This document shows, one piece after another, positions 1-5,753 of a stretch of DNA of 18,432 nt. Position numbers and translations under genes: made by a program. The notes beneath the pieces are model-generated. The model was given only the letters and a program-made list of their open reading frames with translations. It did no database searches and was not told the origin of the DNA. Each line of letters starts with the position of its first letter. Position 1 is the first letter of the stretch. Source of the stretch: Nitrospinota bacterium (GTDB lineage: Bacteria; Nitrospinota; Nitrospinia; JACRGO01); assembly GCA_016212295.1 (NCBI GenBank), contig JACRGO010000082.1, positions 1 to 18,432 of the forward strand, written 5' to 3'.

Positions 1-47
1 CGGTAGATGAAATTGCGTTCTTCTTCGGTCACGCGTGTGTAAGCCAT
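1..47 (-). CDS. IS30-family transposase, N-terminal fragment
   Basis: The minus strand from 47 to the window edge encodes MAYTRVTEEERNFIYR, which continues outside. The pattern MxYTxhTxEER..I is the usual beginning of IS30-family transposases (the HTH_38 DNA-binding region). An AAGGAG ribosome binding site lies a few bases upstream of the ATG. Only the first 15-16 residues are visible, so integrity cannot be judged. Its transposase would cut and join the ends of its own element. The neighbouring gene (108-794) ends just upstream of it, which fits insertion of this element into that gene's 3' part. Confidence 0.6.
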   Translation of the reverse strand, partial: MAYTRVTEEERNFIY

Positions 48-125
48 GTCGTTCTCCTTGTGTTGTGGCACACGAAGAACGTAGCTTACCGCGCGTGGCC
101 TTTTCTATCAACAAGTGTTGCAATG
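1..125 (-). mobile_element. One end of an IS30-like insertion sequence (inner part outside the window)
   Basis: The transposase start at 47 is preceded by a short leader. The sequence near 111-125 contains GTGTTGCAA, which resembles the TTGCAACAC-type core seen in several IS30-family terminal repeats. I could not fix the exact outer end: the partner inverted repeat lies outside the window, so the boundary given is an estimate (between about 110 and 150). IS30 elements usually make 2-3 bp target duplications, which also cannot be checked here. Confidence 0.4.
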
Positions 126-794
126 GCCTGTCGCGCGCGGGTACACTACCAATTCTTTAACTATGGATTGGCACCGGCTCCCTTTTAATCCAGATACATC
201 AATTTCCGCGCTTCCGTCATTGCGCACTTTTGTCGCCACTTTTACCCTTCCATCCAACAGAGGGATTTTTTCCTTTCCAATTATTTCAATGTCGGTTTTA
301 TTGACAACTCTGGTCTGGATATTCATTCCAAGCTTTTCATAATGAAGAACAACTTTATTTAAAGTGTGCCTTCGCAAAATGGAATGCCCCAAATCTGCGT
401 TGTTGGTTATAATTTCCAATTTCCCGGCCTTGTCTTTTGACAGCAAAATCGATTCCCCGGATTTATGCCGCAACGCTATAGGAGAATTGTTGGCTGCCAT
501 GTCTCCAACTGGACGGTTCAGGGCAAAACCTTCAATTGCCGCGGCCTTTAGCAAAGGTTCAGGGTCCGTGAGTGTAAGAGGCATCAACATTATTTTTTCC
601 TTGGCGAGAGCTTTTTTGATTTTATTTTTTCCCCATTCCTTCTGAAATTCATCAGCGAGTTTTTTTTGCCGCTCCATCTCTTCCGGACAAACTTCCATGG
701 CCTTGCCGCAAAGATATACGGCGCCCATGACAGCCCCAGCGGCAATTCCCAATGGTATCAAGGCAAGCGGCGCTGCTGATCCGGTGGTGGACAT
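108..794 (-). CDS. Membrane-anchored protein, possibly Ycf35-like (DUF1257) plus DUF2997-like; C-terminus probably replaced by IS sequence
   Basis: 228 aa starting at an ATG with an AAAGGAGG site nearby. Residues about 8-28 form a hydrophobic, Gly/Ala-rich segment (signal anchor or TM helix), followed by a charged stretch around 40-70. The middle (about 70-175; ...PLLKAAAIEGFAL... and ...RRHTLNKVVLHYEKLGMNI) resembles by eye the layout of DUF1257/Ycf35 proteins. Residues about 182-212 (VRNDGSAEIDVSGLKGSRC) resemble DUF2997, whose signature is DGxhxhxhxGhKGxxC. Both families are, from general knowledge, commonly encoded beside Ycf46-type ATPases, and such an ATPase is encoded two genes upstream. 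This is a remote, pattern-based assignment. The last about 13 residues look unlike either family and precede the IS30 end, so the protein is probably truncated. No catalytic function can be assigned. Confidence 0.6.
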   Translation of the reverse strand: MSTTGSAAPLALIPLGIAAGAVMGAVYLCGKAMEVCPEEMERQKKLADEFQKEWGKNKIKKALAKEKIMLMPLTLTDPEPLLKAAAIEGFALNRPVGDMAANNSPIALRHKSGESILLSKDKAGKLEIITNNADLGHSILRRHTLNKVVLHYEKLGMNIQTRVVNKTDIEIIGKEKIPLLDGRVKVATKVRNDGSAEIDVSGLKGSRCQSIVKELVVYPRATGHCNTC

Positions 795-842
795 GGCGAT
801 TCCTCCTTTAAATATTTTGAGTTTTTTAAAAATAGAAGTGAG

Positions 843-1352
843 CTATTTAGGCCAACACTCCTTTATGCTGATCGATAATTTGTTAAACACTGTATCCAGT
901 AAGAAAGCCAGCGAAAAATATATCGCTATGCATGAATGAACAATAAGGCCGGTGTTGTTGAAAAATTTTGTATAAAAATCAATGATCGGGGTCAGTAAAA
1001 GAGCATAAATCCCTAAAAATACGGTTCTGCTTATCAAACAATTCCGGAGTTCCTTTTTCGAATAATCCGTATTGCCGCTGTACATAAAAACTAGTATTCT
1101 GAAAATCTGTTTTATTTCACCTGCACTGACAAATATCATCGCTACCAGCGCGTATATAGACAGTGAGGCGATTATTTTGTGATAACTTATACCGATGACG
1201 AAATGTTCACCATATATCGAGTCTAACCTGGAACGGATAAGCTGATAGTCGGAAAAAATACTATCAGCAAGAAGAAAAAAACTTATACTAAAAATAGCCC
1301 CCCAAATCAGACATATTATTAAGTTATTGGATGCATTTTTCGCGTCATTCAT
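843..1352 (-). CDS. Four-TM membrane protein B (paralogue of the protein at 3879-4862)
   Basis: 169 aa. I start at the ATG at 1352 because a strong AAGGAGGT site lies 7 bases upstream; a longer frame from 1418 has no such site. Four hydrophobic segments are visible (LIICLIWGAIFSISFFLL, IIASLSIYALVAMIFV, TVFLGIYALLLTPII, CIAIYFSLAFLLDTVF). Between TM2 and TM3 lies a conserved cytosolic-looking loop, GEIKQIFRIL...YSKKELRNCLISR. The same loop and helix order occur in the 327-aa protein of this cluster (CEIKQIIGVL...YSSNELKRTLLTR), so the two are paralogues that may form a hetero-oligomer. Protein B lacks the long C-terminal tail. I do not recognise a named family. It sits 93 bp after the AAA+ gene and 48 bp before the 228-aa gene, all in one direction. 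Confidence 0.85.
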   Translation of the reverse strand: MNDAKNASNNLIICLIWGAIFSISFFLLADSIFSDYQLIRSRLDSIYGEHFVIGISYHKIIASLSIYALVAMIFVSAGEIKQIFRILVFMYSGNTDYSKKELRNCLISRTVFLGIYALLLTPIIDFYTKFFNNTGLIVHSCIAIYFSLAFLLDTVFNKLSISIKECWPK

Positions 1353-1445
1353 TTTTTTACCTCCTTCATTAGAAGTTCCTATCGCAAGTTGCTTGTGGAA
1401 ATATATTGTTTTCGTCATGCCGCTTTGTTCCGATCCTCGTCTGCC

Positions 1446-2990
1446 TCATGCTGGTTCGCAATGAAGAACGGCCCAATGCCTCAATTCTTCAAATTGTCCA
1501 TGAATAAGGTTGACTCGTGAGACGTTTTTTCTTATTTCCTGAATTAAATAATTTATTTCTAAATCTTGTTTAACAGCTTGTGAGTAAGCCTTTGCTTCCC
1601 TTATCAATGCCTCAATATCCGCGCCTGTGAATTTCTCCGTCAATTTTGCCAGCTCATTTTTATGTTTTTTTAGACCTTCGGGAAGGAGTTTTTCGAATAT
1701 TTTTTCGCGCGCTTCCAAATCCGGAACATCCACAAAAAATGATTTGTCAAATCTTCCCTTTCTGGTTATTGTGCTTCCTATCTCCCCCATCCTTTCAATG
1801 TTGTTTGCCGTGGCCACGATGAAATTCGGGGAATTGGAATCATTCAACCAAGACAAAAGGCGCCCCATCACCCGCATCATGGTGCCGCCGTCCCTTTCCC
1901 CTCCGGAGGAGTTGGAGGAAAACACCTTTTCAAACTCGTCAATGAAAATAACCACGGGCGCCATGGCCTCGAAGACGGCAAATGCGCTTTCAAAGCGTCT
2001 TTCCGTCTCACCTAAATAGCTGTTCATAAGAGAGGAAATGCGGAATTCTATGACAGGGAAATTCAACCAATTTCCTATAGCCTTAGCCAGCATGGACTTG
2101 CCGGTCCCCGGAGGGCCGATCAACAGAATCCCCTTTGCCCTGTCCTTCCCTGGCACACATATCCGATGCTGGTGAATTTTCAGATAATTGAATAAATTGT
2201 TCAGACCGATGGGAACCTCTTCACGGGCGCTTTCAAGAATGGTCATGGCAAGTTCCCTGGACAGCAAATCTTTTTTTCTTTGGCCCATGAGCTTCAACGC
2301 GGCTTCAAGGTCCACATTATCAATTAAGGCGTCCCTAGCCTCGTTGCGCCCTGCTGTCAACGTAAGTCCGCACAATTCCCTGGCGAATTTTGACGCCCAT
2401 GTTTTAATTTGTTCCGCGTTTATTTTTTTAACATTCTTGTAGGCAATGGCGGCGACTTCGCTTCTCATGCATTCTTCAAGTTCATTATATTTTGGCATGG
2501 GAATCGGAATCCGGATGATCTCTGAAGCAACGGTGCAAGGCAAATGGACCTCGGCCCCTGGCGACTCAACAAGGATCAAGGTAATGCCGGGCGATTTTAC
2601 CGCCATGAGGCGGACCAAAAGATTTCTGGCCACCATTTCTCCTGGATTTGGAGGAGTATTGTTATTTTCACCGGCATTGCGGATAAAATCTTCCACAATG
2701 ACAACCGACTGCTCCTTGAGTTTTTCAATCTGATTTACAATGGAGCCGGGTTCGATAAACCTTGGGCTGCCGGTCATGGCGTTGGGTTTAAAGGCATTCC
2801 TTTCAAAGTCATACTGGCCGGAGTATGTGGGAGAATAATAGTGCAGCGCCTGTTTCATTTCCCCGGCCAACTCGCGGATCAGGTTAATGGAATAGCTCCG
2901 GTCCCTGGTGGTCATCAAGGCTACCCTGATGTTGTTGTATGTCTGGGCCGATTTAACCAGGCGGGCTATTTTATTTTTTATAGTTTCCAT
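1446..2990 (-). CDS. Ycf46-like AAA+ ATPase
   Basis: 514 aa with two halves. Residues about 1-200 are a degenerate NTPase-like region (...QSVVIVEDFIRN..., ...ITLILVESPG...IIRIPIPMP) without a P-loop, as in the Ycf46 family. The second half is an intact AAA+ module: Walker A GPPGTGKS at 292-299, Walker B VVIFIDE at 346-352, sensor 1 in IVATANN, and the second region of homology ending GRFDKSFFVDVPD, very like the GRFDEIFFVDLP of Ycf46 proteins. It probably hexamerises and remodels a partner protein; it is cytosolic, with no TM seen. The ATG at 2990 overlaps the stop of the vWA gene as TAATG, with AGGAGG upstream, so the two are translationally coupled. AAA+/vWA pairs are classic (MoxR-vWA, RavA-ViaA), but this ATPase is of the Cdc48/FtsH-like clade rather than MoxR. 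The Ycf46 assignment is by pattern only. Confidence 0.88.
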   Translation of the reverse strand: METIKNKIARLVKSAQTYNNIRVALMTTRDRSYSINLIRELAGEMKQALHYYSPTYSGQYDFERNAFKPNAMTGSPRFIEPGSIVNQIEKLKEQSVVIVEDFIRNAGENNNTPPNPGEMVARNLLVRLMAVKSPGITLILVESPGAEVHLPCTVASEIIRIPIPMPKYNELEECMRSEVAAIAYKNVKKINAEQIKTWASKFARELCGLTLTAGRNEARDALIDNVDLEAALKLMGQRKKDLLSRELAMTILESAREEVPIGLNNLFNYLKIHQHRICVPGKDRAKGILLIGPPGTGKSMLAKAIGNWLNFPVIEFRISSLMNSYLGETERRFESAFAVFEAMAPVVIFIDEFEKVFSSNSSGGERDGGTMMRVMGRLLSWLNDSNSPNFIVATANNIERMGEIGSTITRKGRFDKSFFVDVPDLEAREKIFEKLLPEGLKKHKNELAKLTEKFTGADIEALIREAKAYSQAVKQDLEINYLIQEIRKNVSRVNLIHGQFEELRHWAVLHCEPA

Positions 2991-3808
2991 TATGCTTTCC
3001 TCCTTTTAAGAAGTGAGATGCAAATGATTAAGACAATAAAGCCAGCAATGAACATTCCCGCTACTTTGAATATAGAGCCAAAGAAGTTCCCTGCCTTTTC
3101 TAAATGTTCCTCTCTCATCTCCTCGGTTATTTTTCTTTTCGCTTTTTTTAGGGCCGGGAGTTCCGCTGTCATTGAATTGGCCTCCCTGTTGAATTGAAAG
3201 GCCAAATCGTATTGGGAAAGTTTTTCCTCCCAAGCCTGGGCCTCCTGAATGTTCACCCAAAAGCCCACCAATGTCGCTTCGGATAATTTCTCCCATTGGA
3301 TACCTTCAGGTGGAGCGGACGGTCGGCGCACGGGACGGCATCCTCCTGTGGGCAAGGGGGGTTCATCCAGCAGGTCCGAGAAGGTCACTATGTATTTGCC
3401 CGCCGGGACGGGATCGTGGTTGAGCAAATAAGCGGCCACGTTAAAGGCCCCTTTGACGTCCGTGCAATTGGCAAAGGCTTTCCTTCCGGCAAACAGCTTC
3501 TTGAGTTCCCCGTTTTTGAGAAGTTCCAACTGCTTTTTTGTCCCAGTCCAAAGCTCCGAGGGTTGGGAGTCCAGGCTCACTATGGAAATTTCATCAGGAC
3601 GGTCCCATCGCTTGTCCCTTCCTGACTCGATCTTTCCCAAAAGCTGAGAGGTTTGTTCCAATGCCGTGGAGATCCGGTCCTGGAACGATCCGGAGGCGTC
3701 CACAATGACCACGATTCTATTGAATGGCTTCTCCACTTTTTCCGCCCAGGCAGCAGTGGCAATGGTAAAACACAAAGCCGTGATAAAATACGCGATTTTC
3801 GTTTTCAT
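2990..3808 (-). CDS. Exported, membrane-anchored vWA-domain protein
   Basis: 272 aa. The ATG at 3808 is chosen because it follows AAGGAG and begins a good signal peptide (residues 1-22, ending ATAAWA). The longer open frame to 4021 overlaps the upstream gene and is not credible. The vWA domain (about 30-205) has a complete-looking MIDAS: DASGS at D37/S39/S41, a Thr at T115 in NCTD, and D145 in TFSD, so metal-dependent ligand binding is likely. A charged, probably coiled-coil stretch (220-240) leads to a TM helix at about 246-266 and a short basic tail LLKRRKA. Expected topology is a periplasmic vWA domain with a tiny cytosolic tail, so it cannot directly meet the cytosolic ATPase except through the tail or the two membrane proteins. 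It is coupled to the AAA+ gene by a 1-nt overlap. Confidence 0.88.
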   Translation of the reverse strand: MKTKIAYFITALCFTIATAAWAEKVEKPFNRIVVIVDASGSFQDRISTALEQTSQLLGKIESGRDKRWDRPDEISIVSLDSQPSELWTGTKKQLELLKNGELKKLFAGRKAFANCTDVKGAFNVAAYLLNHDPVPAGKYIVTFSDLLDEPPLPTGGCRPVRRPSAPPEGIQWEKLSEATLVGFWVNIQEAQAWEEKLSQYDLAFQFNREANSMTAELPALKKAKRKITEEMREEHLEKAGNFFGSIFKVAGMFIAGFIVLIICISLLKRRKA

Positions 3809-3878
3809 TTTTTTCTCCTTTTTATAGTAAATGCAAAAAATAAGTGGACATGAGCCGCTCTCGCATCCGGTTGAAAAT

Positions 3879-4862
3879 CTATTTTCCGTGAATTTCCTGA
3901 TAAAATTGTCTGTCCCACACTCGTCCTTCGTCATCCACATGATATTGAGGGTTGGATCTCGCTTCTTGAAAGGGAACAGTGATAACCGGATTACTTCCGA
4001 TAACCTCGATTTCCTGCGCATCCTCTTCCAAAGTTCCCGTCAGGGTTTCTGGAATATTGCCGCTGCTTTCCGAAATGTCGATGTTTTTGGTTTGTCCTGA
4101 CTCAGTTACGCGAGTTCCCCCGGCCTGGGCAGGAACAATGCTGCTCACAGACGAAACATGTGCTTCGTCGTCGGCCCCCCTGAAGATGGAGTCGTAGAAT
4201 ATGGTCGTGCTGGAATGAAAGTTTTTCACAATAACATCGAAGAGAAAGGCTCCGGCAATGGCAAGGGCCAGATAACAATAGGCAATGGCGTTTCCTGTGT
4301 TGATAATTGCTGAATGTGGATTATTTTTTTCATAGGTCTCCCAGTCCGGCGTATTAATATCGATGGTCACAGCCCCTTGGTTAGCATTTTGCGACAAGAC
4401 GTCTATGAGGGTCTGATAACGGAACATATTCAAATCAAAGGTTACGATCGGCCATAAAAACGACGCGTACAGGGCCAGGTAAAGAGATCTGGTTAAAAGG
4501 GTCCTTTTAAGCTCGTTACTGGAATACTCCCTGTTTTCAGTGTCCACCATATGCTGGAGGACGCCGATAATTTGTTTGATTTCACAAACCGCTGCAAATA
4601 ATAAAGAGGTTAAAAGGACAGCAGTCAGACCGGCCAGCATATAGTTGTAATTGGCGTCCCCAATTCCAAAGGCTGCGATAAAAATCCCCAATAAAGGGTC
4701 TTCGCTTAAGGGAGGTTTTTGGCTTAGGTACTCAAGACCGGTGCGTATGGATGAAAAATTCGCGAAAATATCAACGAACATCAGAACCGCCCATGCAATA
4801 AGGCCCACGGCCCACAAACAGCATCTTACAAAATTTTGAAGAATTGTTTTTAAGTCAGCCAT
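3879..4862 (-). CDS. Four-TM membrane protein A with long soluble C-terminal tail
   Basis: 327 aa, ATG at 4862 with AAAGGAGGTG upstream. TM segments lie near residues 13-33, 70-95, 125-147 and 190-213. The loop CEIKQIIGVLQHM...YSSNELKRTLLTRS between TM2 and TM3 matches that of protein B (843-1352), as do the spacings of the helices. Unlike protein B it has a longer loop between TM3 and TM4 and about 110 extra C-terminal residues, hydrophilic and probably disordered, ending in a small conserved-looking piece (QYHVDDEGRVWDRQFYQEI). The tail could be the docking site for the AAA+ ATPase or the receiver; that is inference. No named family is recognised. It lies 70 bp upstream of the vWA gene and has its own promoter-like element (4926-4947). 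Confidence 0.85.
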   Translation of the reverse strand: MADLKTILQNFVRCCLWAVGLIAWAVLMFVDIFANFSSIRTGLEYLSQKPPLSEDPLLGIFIAAFGIGDANYNYMLAGLTAVLLTSLLFAAVCEIKQIIGVLQHMVDTENREYSSNELKRTLLTRSLYLALYASFLWPIVTFDLNMFRYQTLIDVLSQNANQGAVTIDINTPDWETYEKNNPHSAIINTGNAIAYCYLALAIAGAFLFDVIVKNFHSSTTIFYDSIFRGADDEAHVSSVSSIVPAQAGGTRVTESGQTKNIDISESSGNIPETLTGTLEEDAQEIEVIGSNPVITVPFQEARSNPQYHVDDEGRVWDRQFYQEIHGK

Positions 4863-4925
4863 TTTTCACCTCCTTTGTTTTTTTGCGTTCATAAAAAAAG
4901 TCTGGTGCTTTCCGCTGGTTCTATA

Positions 4926-4956
4926 ATTATATGCAACCCACAAAAAATTAAGTTCA
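4926..4956 (-). promoter_or_regulatory. Promoter-like region with copy 1 of a 20-bp repeat, upstream of membrane protein A
   Basis: On the minus strand the repeat reads TTTTTTGTGGGTTGCATATA (4947-4928). A perfect TATAAT overlaps its end (4931-4926), and TTGAAC lies 20 nt before that hexamer. The spacing is longer than the usual 17, so the shared motif may be an activator or operator site rather than part of the core promoter. The start codon is 64 nt downstream. Confidence 0.5.
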
Positions 4957-5376
4957 ATGTATATCCTCTTTAAATCTTTGTAACGCCTTCGAGACAACAT
5001 GCCTTAATCTGGCCGGTGAAAGAGATGATTTTTGTACATAATAGTAGGTAAATGCGACATCCTTACAGCAGCTTGTGGCTATTTCATGAAAGCTCTTTTC
5101 CGTCCTCACTATGATCTGGATAGATTCCAATTCCTTTTCCTTCCTGATATAGCCAAGCAATTCGAGTCCCGCGTTTTCGCTTTCCATGGCCACATCAATC
5201 AGAGCAACGGCTATATCCGGGTGAACATCCAGCATTTTCATGCCGTCTTTCGCTGAATAAGCATTTATTATCTGAAGGCATCTCCCCTCAAAAACAAAAT
5301 CAGATAGAACAATCCTGGTTACTTCATGAATACCGGTATTGTCATCCACAACCAGTAATTTCCATTTATCATTCAT
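4954..5376 (-). CDS. Stand-alone response-regulator receiver domain (of the DUF3369-regulator type)
   Basis: 140 aa, a single REC domain with no output domain. Acidic pair D11/D12, phospho-acceptor D61 (ALIDVAMES), T92 and K116 (VQKSS) are all in place, so it should be phosphorylatable on aspartate by a histidine kinase not present in the window. The wording DDNTGIHEVTRIVL...FEGR...ALIDVAMES.NAGLEL is the form seen in receivers of regulators that carry a DUF3369 domain, here without it. The start at 5376 follows GAGGTG. It is the first gene of the cluster, so phosphorylation may gate the downstream AAA+/vWA/membrane machinery by protein contact. It could also serve an unrelated two-component pathway. 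Confidence 0.9.
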   Translation of the reverse strand: MNDKWKLLVVDDNTGIHEVTRIVLSDFVFEGRCLQIINAYSAKDGMKMLDVHPDIAVALIDVAMESENAGLELLGYIRKEKELESIQIIVRTEKSFHEIATSCCKDVAFTYYYVQKSSLSPARLRHVVSKALQRFKEDIH

Positions 5377-5753
5377 TCAACACCTCATTTTTATTTTTCT
5401 AATTTGAATAGCGCGTGTGATCCTCTATTTGTATATGCAACCCACAAAAAACATTTTTCAAATAATTGAGCAAGCTCCTTCCTCAAAAGCATGCTTTCCC
5501 CATTTGTTGGTAGTTTTTTTATGTAATCTCTTTAAAATCAAAGCGTTAAAGTACAAGACAAGATCAAGAACCAGAGAATTAATATAAGATTAAGGGCGCA
5601 CTAAAGGTGACTATTTAGAGGAAAAAAACAGGAAGCGAAAGGAAATGCATTATCCGGAAGAGTCATTAATAATAGAAAGATGGAATATTTTGTTGCATGA
5701 AGCTATAATCTTTATGATTTTGCTGTTTATTTTTGAAAAATCGACATTCCACT
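5377..5753 (+). promoter_or_regulatory. Divergent intergenic region; possible promoter of the large HD-NACHT-WD40 gene
   Basis: This 377-bp AT-rich gap separates the minus-strand cluster from the plus-strand giant gene. It holds copy 2 of the 20-bp repeat near its left end. On the plus strand a perfect TATAAT stands at 5704-5709, about 45 bp before the ATG at 5754. The sequence 17 bp upstream of it (TGGAAT) is a poor -35. No convincing Shine-Dalgarno site precedes the ATG. I see no other gene, repeat or RNA in the gap. Confidence 0.35.
5430..5466 (-). promoter_or_regulatory. Promoter-like region with copy 2 of the 20-bp repeat, upstream of the receiver gene
   Basis: The minus strand repeats TTTTTTGTGGGTTGCATATA exactly (5451-5432). 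It is followed by TATACA (5435-5430) and preceded by TTGAAA with the same 20-nt gap as in copy 1. The receiver start is 54 nt further on. An exact 20-bp match at the same place relative to two starts is unlikely by chance and suggests a shared regulator. Confidence 0.5.

Noticed and set aside
1353-1418. Extended N-terminus for membrane protein B, in frame with the end of the AAA+ gene
   Set aside because: The strong AAGGAGGT before 1352 decides the start; the added residues are not conserved with the paralogue.
2544-3197. Long plus-strand ORF of 217 codons opposite the AAA+ and vWA genes
   Set aside because: It lies antisense to two clear genes with domain motifs and ribosome binding sites; its own product shows no recognisable pattern.
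3809-4021. Longer start for the vWA protein
   Set aside because: It would overlap membrane protein A by over 140 bp and place the signal peptide internally; the ATG at 3808 has a good ribosome binding site.
5681-5697. Sigma-54 type -24/-12 promoter (TGG...TTGCA) before the giant gene
   Set aside because: The GG-to-GC spacing is 11 bases instead of the required 10, and the -24 block is poor.
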